Counted from the first letter of the stretch, positions 51,635-62,030 are shown. The stretch: DNA of 64,000 bases from Acidobacteriota bacterium (GCA_003223025.1 QHXR01000024.1:1-64000), one strand, 5' to 3'. Program-made: numbers and translations. The notes: generated from the sequence alone by a model not told the origin.

Positions 51635-53836
51635 ATGAGTAATTCAGCAGCATCAGAATCACGTTTTAAGTTCGTAAAGTATCTGTGGAATGACGACGAC
51701 GCGGACAAGCTCGACGGCGTCGACCGGCTCGTATATCGCTCGAACCGGCTCGGCGATGACCTGACCCTGACCAATACCGGCGGCGGAAACACATCGTCGA
51801 AACTTCCCGAGAAAGATCCGCTAACAGGCGAGGAAGTCGAGGTCCTCTGGCTCAAAGGCTCAGGCGGCGATCTTCGCACTGCAAAACGCGACGGATTCGC
51901 TTCGCTATATCTCGAAAAAGTGAAGGCGATGCGCCCGATGTATGAGAACGCCCCGGTCAACGGTCCGAAGTCCCAGATCGAAGATGCGATGTACCCAATG
52001 TACTCGCACTGCGTTTTCAATCTAAATCCGCGCGCGTGCTCGATCGACACGCCGCTTCATACTCTGGTTCCTTTCAAGCACGTCGATCACCTTCATCCGA
52101 ACTCCGTGATCGCGATCGCGGCTTCGGTGAATCAGGAAAAGTTGACGAAAGAGATCTACGGCGAGGATGTCATTTATATTCCGTGGCAGCGTCCCGGATT
52201 CGACATCGGTTTGAAGATCGAACAGTTGATCAAAGACAATCCGCAGGCGAAAGGAATTTTGCTCGGCCATCACGGAATGTCGTCCTGGGATAACAACGAC
52301 AAGACTTGTTACGAGACCGCGCTCGAGATTATCGACCGTGCGTCGCAGTACATCGAATCGCACGACAAGGGCGACGCGACGTTTGGAGGACCAAAGTACA
52401 AAGATCTTGACGAAACTGCCCGTCAGAAGCTTCAGACGGAGATCATTCCGTTCATCCGCGGACAGGTTTCCGTCTATCGCCGTTTTGTCGGAACGGTTCA
52501 GGATGATTGGAAGATGCTGCGCTTCGTAAACAGCGTCGAGGGACCGCGGCTCGCCGAGCTCGGCACATCGTGCCCGGATCATTTCCTGCGTACGAAGATC
52601 AAACCGCTGTTTGTGAATTGGAATCCGGAAACGGGAGATATCGATAGCCTGAAGACTGCGATCTCCGACGGGCTCGTGCAGTATCGCAAGGACTACGAAG
52701 AATATTACAACCGCTGCAAGCATCCCGATTCACCGGCGATGCGCGATCCGAATCCGACGGTGGTTTTGATTCCCGGCTTGGGCATGATCGCGTGGGGCAA
52801 AAATAAAAGTGAATCGCGCGTTACCGGAGAATTTTACAATTGCGCGATCGAGGTGATGCGCGGAGCGGAAGCGATCGACGAGTACGAAGCGATGGATCAG
52901 CAGGAAGCGTTCGATATCGAATACTGGCTTCTTGAAGAGGCAAAGCTTCAGCGCATGCCCCCCGAAAAGGAGCTCGATCGTCAGATTCATGTGATCATCG
53001 GGGCCGGTGCGGGTATCGGAAAAGAAACGGCGCACCGCATCGTAAAAGAAGGCGCACATGTTGTCTGCGTCGATAAAGATGAAGCAACCGCAAAAGAAAC
53101 AGCGGACGAGATCATCTCGAAGTACGGCCCGGGTATCGGCGTTTCGGGAACGGGAATTTCAAATGCAGGAGTCTCAATAGGGCTCGGCTGCGATATGACC
53201 GATCGAGCTTCGGTCGCGAAGATGTTCGAGAACGTCATGCTCGCGTACGGCGGAATCGACGCCGTGATCGTCACCGCCGGCGTGTTCGTTCCGCCCGACA
53301 AGAGCGGCATGATCGAAGACAAGATGTGGGATTTCACATTCGGTATCAACGTGAAAGGCGCCTATATCGTCGCCGACGAGGCGAACAAAATTTTCAAGAA
53401 ACAAGGCCTGAAAGGAAACATCATCCTGACGACGAGTGCCAACGCCGTAGTCGCGAAAAAAGGCAGTCTCGCATACGACACAAGCAAAGCCGCAGCGAAT
53501 CATCTCGTCCGCGAGCTTGCGATCGAGATGTCGCCGCTCGTCCGAGTTAACGCGGTTGCACCTGCGACCGTCGTAAAAGGAAGTACGATGTTCCCGCGTG
53601 ATCGTGTCATCGCTTCGCTTTCGAAATATGACATCCCGTTCGACGAATCTGAAGAGACTGATTCGTTGACCGAGAAGCTTTCGACCTTCTATGCAAAGCG
53701 CTCGCTGACGCAGACGCCGATCGAGCCTTCCGATCAGGCCGAAGCGATCTTCTTATTTCTTTCCAAGCGGCTCGAAAAGACTACCGGACATATTATTCCG
53801 GTGGACGGCGGCCTGCAGGACGGATTCATGCGATAG
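51635..53836 (+). CDS. rhaEW: Bifunctional rhamnulose-1-P aldolase / L-lactaldehyde dehydrogenase
   Basis: 733 residues. The N-terminal class II aldolase domain (about 1-430) has LVPFKHVDHLHPNSVIA with zinc-binding His residues and a GHHGMSSW motif. The C-terminal short-chain dehydrogenase (about 450-733) has the NAD motif GAGAGIG near 455-461, a catalytic Ser/Tyr/Lys set with Tyr614 and Lys618 in YDTSKAA, and GHIIPVDGGLQDGF at the end. The first domain splits L-rhamnulose-1-P into DHAP and L-lactaldehyde. In characterised fusions the second oxidises L-lactaldehyde to L-lactate, consistent with lutABC in the same operon. First gene of the operon. Confidence 0.93.
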   Translation: MSNSAASESRFKFVKYLWNDDDADKLDGVDRLVYRSNRLGDDLTLTNTGGGNTSSKLPEKDPLTGEEVEVLWLKGSGGDLRTAKRDGFASLYLEKVKAMRPMYENAPVNGPKSQIEDAMYPMYSHCVFNLNPRACSIDTPLHTLVPFKHVDHLHPNSVIAIAASVNQEKLTKEIYGEDVIYIPWQRPGFDIGLKIEQLIKDNPQAKGILLGHHGMSSWDNNDKTCYETALEIIDRASQYIESHDKGDATFGGPKYKDLDETARQKLQTEIIPFIRGQVSVYRRFVGTVQDDWKMLRFVNSVEGPRLAELGTSCPDHFLRTKIKPLFVNWNPETGDIDSLKTAISDGLVQYRKDYEEYYNRCKHPDSPAMRDPNPTVVLIPGLGMIAWGKNKSESRVTGEFYNCAIEVMRGAEAIDEYEAMDQQEAFDIEYWLLEEAKLQRMPPEKELDRQIHVIIGAGAGIGKETAHRIVKEGAHVVCVDKDEATAKETADEIISKYGPGIGVSGTGISNAGVSIGLGCDMTDRASVAKMFENVMLAYGGIDAVIVTAGVFVPPDKSGMIEDKMWDFTFGINVKGAYIVADEANKIFKKQGLKGNIILTTSANAVVAKKGSLAYDTSKAAANHLVRELAIEMSPLVRVNAVAPATVVKGSTMFPRDRVIASLSKYDIPFDESEETDSLTEKLSTFYAKRSLTQTPIEPSDQAEAIFLFLSKRLEKTTGHIIPVDGGLQDGFMR

Positions 53837-53899
53837 TCTTTTGTTTAGTTCTTCACAGTTCACGGGGAAATGTTGAGCGTAATTCTCGGGAGATAGACC

Positions 53900-55192
53900 A
53901 TGCCGGAAAATTTCGAGATCGAATCGGACTTCATCGCCGAACAAAACGCATCAAGCGCTGCCACGCAAGCTGAGGATTTCGATCATCTTGCCCGGAAGCT
54001 GGCGCGTCGCGATATCGACATCGATGCGATCGTCGAAAAGGCGCGCGGGTTGCGAGTCGCGATCCCGTCCTGGGGAGTCGGCACCGGTGGTACTCGTTTC
54101 GCACGATTTCCCGGACCGGGAGAGCCGCGCGGGATCTACGAAAAACTCGAAGACTGTTCGACGATCAACAAGCTCGTTCGAACAACTCCGTGTGTGTCGC
54201 TCCATATTCCATGGGACAAGCCCGACGATAATAACGAACTCGCTGCCGCTGCCGCGCGACACGGAATGACATTCGACGCGATGAACTCGAATACGTTCCA
54301 AGATCAGAACGGCGCGAACGTTTCTTACAAGTTCGGTTCGCTTTCACACGTCGATCGATGTGTTCGTCAGCAGGCGATCGAGCACAATATCGAATGCATA
54401 GAGATCGGGCAAGCGATCGGTTCAAAGGCCCTTACGGTCTGGGTTGGCGACGGTAGTAATTTTGCCGGGCAGGCGAATTTCAGACGATCACTTGAGAGAT
54501 ATCTCGAATCGATGCGCGAGATCTACTCGGCCGTGCCTGACGATTGGCGTTTGTTCATCGAGCATAAGATGTATGAGCCGGCGTTTTACTCGACCGTCAT
54601 CAGCGACTGGGGTGTCAGCTACTATTGCGCGCGCGAGTTGGGAAAAAAGGCCGAGTGTCTTGTCGATCTCGGACATCATGCACCGAACGTTAACATCGAG
54701 CAGATCGTCTCGCGTCTGATTCAGTTTGGTAAGCTCGGCGGATTCCATTTCAACGACAGCAAGTATGGCGACGACGATCTCGATGCCGGATCCGTCAAAC
54801 CTTTCCAACTTTTCCTGATCTTCAACGAGCTCGTCGATGCGGACGGCATCGAAGGCTTTGATCCGTCGTACATGCTCGATCAATCGAACAACGTAACCGA
54901 TCCCATCGAATCGCTCGTCACGAGCGCAGTTGAGGTTTCGCGAGCATATGTTCAGGCTCTGATCGTCGACCGCCCCAAGCTGGAAGAGGCTCAGAACGCA
55001 TGCGACGCCATTGCCGCCTTGGCGATTCTCAAAGAAGCTTTCACGACTGACGTGTCTCCGATATTGGCCGCCGCCCGCGAACGTTCCGGCGGAGCGATCG
55101 ATCCCATCGCCGTCTATCGTGCGAGCGGTTACAGAAAGATCAAGGACAAGGAACGACCCGCAACAAAAGGTATCTCGGCAGGAATCGTGTGA
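53900..55192 (+). CDS. rhaI: L-rhamnose isomerase (RhaI type)
   Basis: 430 residues, TIM-barrel sugar isomerase of the RhaI type, not the E. coli RhaA type. Landmarks: WGVGTGGTRFARFPGPGEPR, VSLHIPWDKPDD, IEHKMYEPAFYSTVISDW (metal-binding Glu/His region), VDLGHHAPNVNIEQIV and GFHFNDSKYGDDDLDAGSVK with metal-binding Asp residues. It converts L-rhamnose to L-rhamnulose in the cytosol. A good GGGAG ribosome site lies 8 bases before the ATG. Confidence 0.93.
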   Translation: MPENFEIESDFIAEQNASSAATQAEDFDHLARKLARRDIDIDAIVEKARGLRVAIPSWGVGTGGTRFARFPGPGEPRGIYEKLEDCSTINKLVRTTPCVSLHIPWDKPDDNNELAAAAARHGMTFDAMNSNTFQDQNGANVSYKFGSLSHVDRCVRQQAIEHNIECIEIGQAIGSKALTVWVGDGSNFAGQANFRRSLERYLESMREIYSAVPDDWRLFIEHKMYEPAFYSTVISDWGVSYYCARELGKKAECLVDLGHHAPNVNIEQIVSRLIQFGKLGGFHFNDSKYGDDDLDAGSVKPFQLFLIFNELVDADGIEGFDPSYMLDQSNNVTDPIESLVTSAVEVSRAYVQALIVDRPKLEEAQNACDAIAALAILKEAFTTDVSPILAAARERSGGAIDPIAVYRASGYRKIKDKERPATKGISAGIV

Positions 55193-55222
55193 TCGTTTTG
55201 ATCAGCGCTTCGGCAGCAATCG

Positions 55223-56728
55223 ATGAACGGTCCACTCTACATCGCCGTTGATCTCGGAGCAGGAAGCGGACGCGTTTTCCTTGCCGGCTTTGACGACAAA
55301 CTTTTGCTGGACGAAGTTCATCGTTTTCGTTATCCACCTTATTTCGACGGTCAATATCTTCGCTGGAATTTTCAATCGATCTTTGACGAAATTAAACTCG
55401 GGTTGCGTGCCGCCGGAGTGAAAGCTTCTACACTCGGCAGACAAATCGAAAGTATCGGAGTCGATAGCTGGGCGGTCGATTACGGTCTTGTTAGCACTTA
55501 CGGCAAGCTTGTCGCGGATCCCATCTGTTATCGCGATTCGCGTACGGACGAGGCGATGACGAGCGTCTTTGGGATCGTTCCGCGTGATGAGATCTTCGAC
55601 AAGACCGGTATCCAGTTTCAAAAATTCAATACGCTGTATCAACTTTTCTCGGAGTGCCGTGGGATCGAAAACGCCTCAATGCTTTTGCTGCTTCCGGATC
55701 TGATCAACTACTTGCTAACCGGCAAGGCTGCGACGGAGTATACAAATGCGACGACGACGCAGATGGTCAATGCACGCACCGGTGACTGGGACGTTGACCT
55801 CATCGACCGACTTGGTCTTTCACGACGACTTCTCCGTGACATCATTCCGGCAGGCACACAACTCGGAACGCTGCTTCCGGAAATTGCCGGAGACGTCGGT
55901 CTCGACGATGTTGCAGTTATCGCACCGGCAACTCACGATACGGCGAGTGCCGTCGCAGCAACTCCGTTGTCCGCCGGGAGCGCATACATTTCTTCCGGGA
56001 CGTGGTCGCTGATCGGAATCGAACGCGACACTCCGTTGATCACTCCCGATGCGGCACAGCTCAATTTCACGAATGAGGGCGGCGTTTACAACACGTTTCG
56101 ATTTCTCAAGAATGTGATGGGTCTTTGGATCTTTGAATCGTGTCGCAATGAATGGGCGAAGCATGTAAATTCCGTCGAGTACGATGATCTCATCCGAGAC
56201 GCATCAGCGATCGACGGCTTTCCCGGTTTCATTTTTCCCGACGACGAAAGATTTCTAAATCCGGAAAGCATGCTCGATTCGATCAACACGCAACTTTCGG
56301 AAACCGGACAGCAGACGCAGACGAGAGCGGCGATCGTCACGAAGATCATTTTTGATTCGCTCGCTTTTCGATATGCTTCCGTACTACGGTCGATCGAGTC
56401 GCTCACGAATTCAAAGCTTTCGGGCATTGAGATCGTCGGAGGCGGCGGACGAAATCGGTATCTTAATCAGTCGACGGCGAATGCGACCGGCTTGCCCGTT
56501 CGTTCGGGCTTGACCGAAGCGACCGTGATAGGAAACGTGCTCGTTCAGGCGATCTCGTCCGGACGTTTCGAATCGCTTGCGGAAGCGCGAAGCTATATTG
56601 CGTCGAAGATCGAGTTTGAAAGCTTCGCTCCGCAAACTGTCCCGGATTTCGCTGAGGCAGAAAGTCGTTATCTCGCGATCGAAGAACATTTCCGGATTAA
56701 ACCGACCGGGCAGGTCGCCGCAAAATGA
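55223..56728 (+). CDS. rhaB: Rhamnulokinase
   Basis: 501 residues, FGGY kinase. N-terminal ATP-fold motif YIAVDLGAGSGRVFLAG, VDSWAVDYGLV with the catalytic-base Asp, PICYRDSRTDEAM and, in the second half, the phosphate-binding THDTASAVAATPL. IVGGGGRNRYLNQSTANATG closes the adenosine pocket. It phosphorylates L-rhamnulose at C1. No strong ribosome site in the 30-bp gap after rhaI. Overlaps lutA by 4 bp (ATGA). Confidence 0.94.
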   Translation: MNGPLYIAVDLGAGSGRVFLAGFDDKLLLDEVHRFRYPPYFDGQYLRWNFQSIFDEIKLGLRAAGVKASTLGRQIESIGVDSWAVDYGLVSTYGKLVADPICYRDSRTDEAMTSVFGIVPRDEIFDKTGIQFQKFNTLYQLFSECRGIENASMLLLLPDLINYLLTGKAATEYTNATTTQMVNARTGDWDVDLIDRLGLSRRLLRDIIPAGTQLGTLLPEIAGDVGLDDVAVIAPATHDTASAVAATPLSAGSAYISSGTWSLIGIERDTPLITPDAAQLNFTNEGGVYNTFRFLKNVMGLWIFESCRNEWAKHVNSVEYDDLIRDASAIDGFPGFIFPDDERFLNPESMLDSINTQLSETGQQTQTRAAIVTKIIFDSLAFRYASVLRSIESLTNSKLSGIEIVGGGGRNRYLNQSTANATGLPVRSGLTEATVIGNVLVQAISSGRFESLAEARSYIASKIEFESFAPQTVPDFAEAESRYLAIEEHFRIKPTGQVAAK

Positions 56729-57450
56729 AGGTCGCACTATTCGTCACATGTCTCGTTGATCAGCTCTGCCCGAATGTCGGCATGGCGACGGTCGAGGTGC
56801 TTGAGCGTGCGGGTTGCGATGTGACATTCGACGAGCGACAGACGTGCTGCGGACAGCCGGCGTTCAATACGGGTTACAGAAAAGAAGCTCGGAAATTTGC
56901 GGAGCGATTCATCGAGATATTTGAAACGTCCGACGCGGAAGCGATCGTCATTCCATCGGGTTCGTGCACGTCGATGGTGAAACATTTTCACGAAGTCTTC
57001 GAAGGCGATGCCGAATGGCGCGAGCGCGCGGATCGGATCGCGGCGAAGACGCACGAGCTGAGCAGTTTTCTCGTCAACGTTCTCGACGTCGACGAAGTCG
57101 GCGCCATTTCGAATGGTAAAGCGACGTGGCACGACGCGTGTCATGGACTGCGAGATCTCGGTGTTCACGACGAGCCTCGCCGTCTGCTGAACAAAGTCGA
57201 TGGACTTGAATTCGTCGAGATGGAAAACGCGGATGTCTGCTGCGGTTTTGGCGGAACGTTCTCTGTAAAATTCCCCGAGATATCGGCCGGCATTTTAGAT
57301 AACAAGATCGAGATGATCGAGAAGAGCGGCGCCGATACTGTCGTCGCGTGCGACGCGAGTTGTCTGATGCAGATCGCGGGACGGCTGTCGCGAATAAGTT
57401 CTAGAGTTCAGGTAAAGCACATCGCAGAAATTTTGGCTTCCCAAGAATGA
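56725..57450 (+). CDS. lutA: L-lactate oxidation Fe-S subunit LutA
   Basis: 241 residues. Two CCG modules: CCGQPAFNTG (near residue 46) and CCGFGGTFSVKFPEIS (near residue 172), each preceded by DQLCPN or HDACHGLRDLGVH segments. This is the standard YkgE/LutA architecture that binds [4Fe-4S] clusters. With LutB and LutC it oxidises L-lactate to pyruvate. Its placement after rhaB implies that lactate from rhamnose breakdown is used. Overlaps lutB by 4 bp. Confidence 0.94.
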   Translation: MKVALFVTCLVDQLCPNVGMATVEVLERAGCDVTFDERQTCCGQPAFNTGYRKEARKFAERFIEIFETSDAEAIVIPSGSCTSMVKHFHEVFEGDAEWRERADRIAAKTHELSSFLVNVLDVDEVGAISNGKATWHDACHGLRDLGVHDEPRRLLNKVDGLEFVEMENADVCCGFGGTFSVKFPEISAGILDNKIEMIEKSGADTVVACDASCLMQIAGRLSRISSRVQVKHIAEILASQE

Positions 57451-58901
57451 GCACGACCCATGCAACGTCCGAAACGTTCGATCGGAACGCCCGCGCGGCG
57501 CTCGCCGATCCCGTTCTGCACGGTGCATTGCGAAATCTCGCGGACAGTTTTGTCGTACGTCGACGCAACGCGATCGCATCGGCCGGTGATTGGGAAGATT
57601 TGCGCGAACGTGCGAGGTCGATCAAAGACGAAACCTTACTTCATCTCGATGAGTACCTCGAGCGCTTCACCGAAAATGCGGAAAAGGCAGGTTCGACGAT
57701 CCACTGGGCGCGCGATGGAAAAGAAGCGTGCGAGATCGTGCTCGGACTTGTCCGCGCGCAGAACGCCAACATGGTCGTTAAGGCAAAGAGCATGGCGGGT
57801 GAAGAGATCCATCTCAACGAAGCACTCGAGGCGGCCGGGATCGAACCGGTCGAAACGGATCTCGGTGAATGGATAATTCAGCTCGCCGGCGAAACGCCTT
57901 CGCACATCGTCGTCCCCGCAATCCATAAGACGAAGCAACAGATCGCGGACCTGTTCGTCGAGAAAGTCGGTATCGAAAAAACCGACAACGTCGACGTGCT
58001 GACGCAAACCGCTCGGAGAATTCTTCGTCAAAGATTTGCCGAAGCACAGGTCGGAATCAGCGGTGTGAATTTCGGCGTCGCCGAAACGGGAACGATCCTG
58101 ATCCTTGAAAACGAAGGCAATATTCGGTTGACGACGAGCCTTACGAAAACTCACATCGCGGTCATGGGAATCGAAAAAGTCATTCCGAAATTCGCCGACC
58201 TGGACGTGTTTCTCAAACTGCTGCCGCGTTCGGGCACCGGCCAGCGTCTGACCGCGTATCAGTCGCTGATCACGGGTGTAAAAAATAACGCGGACGATAT
58301 CGGTCCGGACGAGCTTCACATCGTAATGTTAGACAACGGCCGATCGCGAATGCTCGCGCATCCGCTGACGCGACAAAGCCTGGCGTGCATCAGATGCGGA
58401 GCATGTCTGAACGCGTGTCCCGTTTATCAACAGATCGGCGGACACGCATACGGCTCCGTCTATCCGGGGCCGATCGGTGCCGTGATCACCCCTCAGCTTT
58501 TTGGATTGTCGAAAGCGAAGCAGCTTCCATACGCGTCGAGCCTATGCGGAGCCTGCCGCGAAGTTTGCCCCGTCAAGATCGACATCCCCGCGCTTCTGCT
58601 GCATCTCCGATCCGAGATCGCGGAAGGCAGCACGCGCGAATCTCAGCCGACGCGAAAGCTCGGCGAGAGCATCGCCTTCCGGATGTATTCGCGGATCTGG
58701 TCGCGGAGCGGAACCTACGCACTCAGCATTCGAGCTGCGCGGTTGGCGCAGCGATTCGTCGCTCGCAATGGAAAGATAGGAAAGGTTAGCGGCATGCTCG
58801 CGTTGCTCGTACCGCCGCTCGGTGCATGGACGGAGCGACGCGATGCACCGGTCGTGGCGCCGAAATCTTTTCGTGAAATGTGGAGAGAAAAAAAGAAATG
58901 A
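57447..58901 (+). CDS. lutB: L-lactate oxidation Fe-S subunit LutB
   Basis: 484 residues. The N-terminal LUD domain contains VVKAKSMAGEEIHLNEALE and FGVAETGTILILENEGN. Then two 4Fe-4S motifs: CIRCGACLNACP (Cys314, 317, 320, 324) followed by IGGHAYGSVYPGPIGAVI, and CGACREVCPVKIDIP (Cys367, 370, 374). Length and order match LutB/YkgF. It passes electrons within the LutABC complex. Overlaps lutA and lutC. Confidence 0.95.
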   Translation: MSTTHATSETFDRNARAALADPVLHGALRNLADSFVVRRRNAIASAGDWEDLRERARSIKDETLLHLDEYLERFTENAEKAGSTIHWARDGKEACEIVLGLVRAQNANMVVKAKSMAGEEIHLNEALEAAGIEPVETDLGEWIIQLAGETPSHIVVPAIHKTKQQIADLFVEKVGIEKTDNVDVLTQTARRILRQRFAEAQVGISGVNFGVAETGTILILENEGNIRLTTSLTKTHIAVMGIEKVIPKFADLDVFLKLLPRSGTGQRLTAYQSLITGVKNNADDIGPDELHIVMLDNGRSRMLAHPLTRQSLACIRCGACLNACPVYQQIGGHAYGSVYPGPIGAVITPQLFGLSKAKQLPYASSLCGACREVCPVKIDIPALLLHLRSEIAEGSTRESQPTRKLGESIAFRMYSRIWSRSGTYALSIRAARLAQRFVARNGKIGKVSGMLALLVPPLGAWTERRDAPVVAPKSFREMWREKKK

Positions 58902-59557
58902 TGCACAGCTCTTCACATTCAAATGCGAGGTCGTCGATTTTCGCCTCGATCCGCGAGAACCTTGCCAAGAGCGAGCCGTTCAATGAAGAGCATCAAGAAG
59001 CGAAAAGCGAACCGCGTACCGGAGTCTTATTTGTTGAGACAAACACGAGCGAGGTCTTCAGGGAAAGCCTCGAGATGGTCGGCGCAAAATGTACGTTTGT
59101 TGAAAACGAGATCGAAGCCGCTGACCGACTTCGGTCGATCGTGGGCGATAGGTCTGCTACCGAGATCATCGTTTCCGATTCCGAGCTTGTGCATCGCATC
59201 GTCAACGCAGCCGGGATCAATGCGATACAAGATGCTTCGCGCGATGAACTGTTTTCTTCCGCCATCGGGATCACAAGCGCGCAGTGGGCGATCGCGGAAA
59301 CCGGCACGCTCGTGCTCGAATCGGGAGCGGAACGACACCGTCTTGCTTCTCTCGTCCCGCCGGTTCACGTTTGCATCGTGACGACGAGCTCGATCAGACA
59401 ATCGATGGCGGAGATCTTAAAACTCATGGATCCAGACGCGAATCGTGCGATCACATTCGTGACCGGTGCGTCGCGAACTTCGGATATCGAATTGACGCTC
59501 GCGATCGGCGTGCATGGCCCGGGCGAGTTGTACGTCGTCGTGATTAAGGATCAATAA
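58898..59557 (+). CDS. lutC: LUD-domain lactate oxidation protein LutC
   Basis: 219 residues from ATG 58898 (or 218 from the next ATG at 58901); an upstream in-frame ATG at 58880 would overlap lutB further. The LUD/YkgG domain is seen as ITSAQWAIAETGTLVLESGA and RLASLVPPVHVCIV, with VTGASRTSDIELTLAIGVHGPGE at the end. Third component of L-lactate oxidation. TAA is followed at once by the ATG of the importer ATPase, confirming a single operon. Confidence 0.92.
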   Translation: MMHSSSHSNARSSIFASIRENLAKSEPFNEEHQEAKSEPRTGVLFVETNTSEVFRESLEMVGAKCTFVENEIEAADRLRSIVGDRSATEIIVSDSELVHRIVNAAGINAIQDASRDELFSSAIGITSAQWAIAETGTLVLESGAERHRLASLVPPVHVCIVTTSSIRQSMAEILKLMDPDANRAITFVTGASRTSDIELTLAIGVHGPGELYVVVIKDQ

Positions 59558-61045
59558 ATGACGCTTCTCAAAGCGGATCACATTACAAAATCCTACGCCG
59601 GCGTTCACGCGTTGCGCGATGCGTCGTTTGAGCTTCGCGCCGGTGAAGTTCACGCGCTCGTCGGTGAGAACGGTGCGGGAAAATCTACGCTCATCAAAGC
59701 GCTGACGGGAGCAGTGATTCCCGATTCAGGCGAGATCTTGCTCGACGGCACGAGGATCACCGAGAATTCACCGGGCATCTCAAAATCGCTCGGTATCGCG
59801 GCCATCTATCAGCAGCCTGCATTATTTCCGGAGTTGACGGTCGCCGAAAATATCGCGATCGGCCAGGAGCGGGACGGTTCGGTTTTCGGAATGGTCAACT
59901 GGGCCAGGCGCAAACAACGGGCGAAGGAACTTCTCGATCGCATCGGAGCGCGGATAAGTCCCGAGCAAATTGCGGCCGAGCTATCGATGCCGCAGCAACA
60001 GTTGGTCGAGATCGCACGAGCGCTCGGCGCGAACGCCCGAGTTTTGGTACTCGACGAACCGACTGCATCTCTCTCCGAGGACGACACGCGGAATCTGTTT
60101 CGCGTCATTCGCGAACTTCGCGCGTCGGGCGTCGGGATGATCTATATTTCGCACCGGCTCGAAGAACTACCCGCGATCGCCGATCGCGTGACGGTTCTTC
60201 GCGACGGACAAACGATCGACACACACGAGATGGCAGACGTGTCGAGCAAACAGCTCATTCAACTCATGGTCGGCCGCGAGCTCTCCGGTGTGTTCCCAAA
60301 ACGCGAAGTGCCACGCGGCGAAGTGGTGTTCGAGCTTCGCGGATTCGGATCCCGTGAGGCTGGTATTCGAGGCATCGATCTGACGATCCGGGCGGGCGAG
60401 ATCGTAGGAATCGCCGGACTCGTTGGAGCCGGACGGACCGAGCTCGCAAAAACGATATTCGGACTTGTCCCGCCGGACACCGGGGTGATGCTGCTTCGCG
60501 GAAAGCAGATCACGATCGGTCATCCGAGCGAGGCGATCGACCTCCACATTTCCTATTTACCCGAAGATCGTCGGCGTCATGGCGTCGTACTCGATCTTCC
60601 GATCAGTTCGAACATCACACTCGCTTCGCTCAAGCATCTCTCGGGTTTCAAGGGAATGAATTTTCGTAAGGAGAAAGAGATCGCGGCTGAGTACACTCGT
60701 CGGCTCGGTGTCAAAACGCCGGCGATCTACAACGCGGTGTCGACCCTTTCCGGCGGCAATCAACAAAAGGTAGCGCTTAGCCGTTGGCTCGTCACTCAAC
60801 CGGCGGTCTTGATCCTTGACGAACCTACGCAAGGAGTCGATGTCGGATCGAAAGCGGAGATTCACGAACTTATGATGGAGCTCGCGGAGCAGGGCGTTGC
60901 GATCCTGATGATCTCGTCCGAATTGCCCGAGCTGCTCGGCATGTGCGATCGGATCGCGGTGATGAACGGCGGAACGATCGCGAAAGTTTTCGACCGCACT
61001 GATGCGACGCAGGATCTGATCCTCTCCGCCGCGCTCGGACATTGA
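59558..61045 (+). CDS. rhaT: Rhamnose-type sugar ABC importer ATPase
   Basis: 495 residues with tandem nucleotide-binding domains of the CUT2 class. First: Walker A GENGAGKST (36-44), LSMPQQQLVEIARAL and VLVLDEPTASLS. Second: degenerate GLVGAGRTE, LSGGNQQKVALSRWL and LILDEPTQGVDVG. It energises sugar import by the two permeases downstream. Rhamnose is inferred from the operon. It is distinct from the ATPase at 34439-35929, which belongs to another importer. Confidence 0.92.
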   Translation: MTLLKADHITKSYAGVHALRDASFELRAGEVHALVGENGAGKSTLIKALTGAVIPDSGEILLDGTRITENSPGISKSLGIAAIYQQPALFPELTVAENIAIGQERDGSVFGMVNWARRKQRAKELLDRIGARISPEQIAAELSMPQQQLVEIARALGANARVLVLDEPTASLSEDDTRNLFRVIRELRASGVGMIYISHRLEELPAIADRVTVLRDGQTIDTHEMADVSSKQLIQLMVGRELSGVFPKREVPRGEVVFELRGFGSREAGIRGIDLTIRAGEIVGIAGLVGAGRTELAKTIFGLVPPDTGVMLLRGKQITIGHPSEAIDLHISYLPEDRRRHGVVLDLPISSNITLASLKHLSGFKGMNFRKEKEIAAEYTRRLGVKTPAIYNAVSTLSGGNQQKVALSRWLVTQPAVLILDEPTQGVDVGSKAEIHELMMELAEQGVAILMISSELPELLGMCDRIAVMNGGTIAKVFDRTDATQDLILSAALGH

Positions 61046-61049
61046 TTTC

Positions 61050-62030
61050 ATGGCGACGATTGGAAAGACATACCGACGAGAAATATCCGCCGCAGCGGCA
61101 CTTGCGGCGCTTCTCGTGATTGTGGCGATCATCGCACCTTCGTTCTTTGCTCCAGGGAATCTCAGAGATCTTATCGTCAACAATCTCCCGACTCTCTTGA
61201 TCGCGATCGGGATGACGCTCGTGATATTGGTCGGACAGATCGATATCTCGGTTGGATCTCAGTTCGCCGTGTGTAGCGTTGCGGCCGGTGTTTTGGCGAA
61301 AACCGGATTGCCGATGCCGCTCGTCTTCGTTGCGGTGATGCTGATCGGTGGACTGATGGGAGCCCTCAACGGAACGCTCATCGGTTGGATGAAACTTCCG
61401 TCGATCATCGTAACGCTGGCGATGCTGGTGATGTGGCGCGACGCACTTCGTTGGATAACGGAAGGCGCTTGGGTTCAGGGATTGCCGGAGAACTTTCAGT
61501 GGTTCGGTCTCGGTCAGAGCACCGGCGAGATCGTGATCTTCATGATCTCACTTCTGCTGTTCGCTGTGTTCGCATGGTCGCTTAGAAATCTTATTGTCGG
61601 CCGAACGGTCTACGCCGTAGGCTCCGACGCGGAAGCCGCGCGACTTGCGGGAATCAATTCGCCCAACGTCGTGTTCTGGGTATTCATCATCATGGGCGGA
61701 CTCGTCGGTGTCTCAGCATTGCTGAACGCGATTCGATTTTCTGCGATCCCGGGAAACTCTGGTGTCGGTCTTGAATTAAAAGCCATCGCAGCAGTCGTTG
61801 TCGGCGGGGCCGCGATCACGGGTGGCCGCGGAACGTTGATCGGAACGCTGATCGGAGTCGCGCTACTCGGGACGATCGGAACGGCGCTGACATTTCTCGG
61901 CATAAATCCTTTTTGGGAAAAAGCGATCCAGGGGGCGATCATTTTGGCGGCGTTGGCATCGGACGTCGCACTCGGACGACTTGAGAAAAATGGACGAAGC
62001 GATCTCGCAGCCACAACAAGTCCCGCTTAG
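61050..62030 (+). CDS. rhaP: Rhamnose-type ABC importer permease
   Basis: 326 residues, BPD_transp_2 fold with about eight to ten hydrophobic helices. Landmarks LVILVGQIDISVGSQFAVCS, GALNGTLIGWMKLPSIIVTL, RLAGINSPNVVFWVFIIMGG and GAAITGGRGTLIGTLIGVAL. It forms half of the membrane channel with the second permease. Starts 4 bp after the ATPase stop and overlaps the next gene by 41 bp. Confidence 0.92.
   Translation: MATIGKTYRREISAAAALAALLVIVAIIAPSFFAPGNLRDLIVNNLPTLLIAIGMTLVILVGQIDISVGSQFAVCSVAAGVLAKTGLPMPLVFVAVMLIGGLMGALNGTLIGWMKLPSIIVTLAMLVMWRDALRWITEGAWVQGLPENFQWFGLGQSTGEIVIFMISLLLFAVFAWSLRNLIVGRTVYAVGSDAEAARLAGINSPNVVFWVFIIMGGLVGVSALLNAIRFSAIPGNSGVGLELKAIAAVVVGGAAITGGRGTLIGTLIGVALLGTIGTALTFLGINPFWEKAIQGAIILAALASDVALGRLEKNGRSDLAATTSPA

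Noticed and set aside
52022-52723. 233-codon minus-strand frame inside rhaEW
   Set aside because: Antisense shadow of the aldolase domain; no signal, motif or ribosome site.
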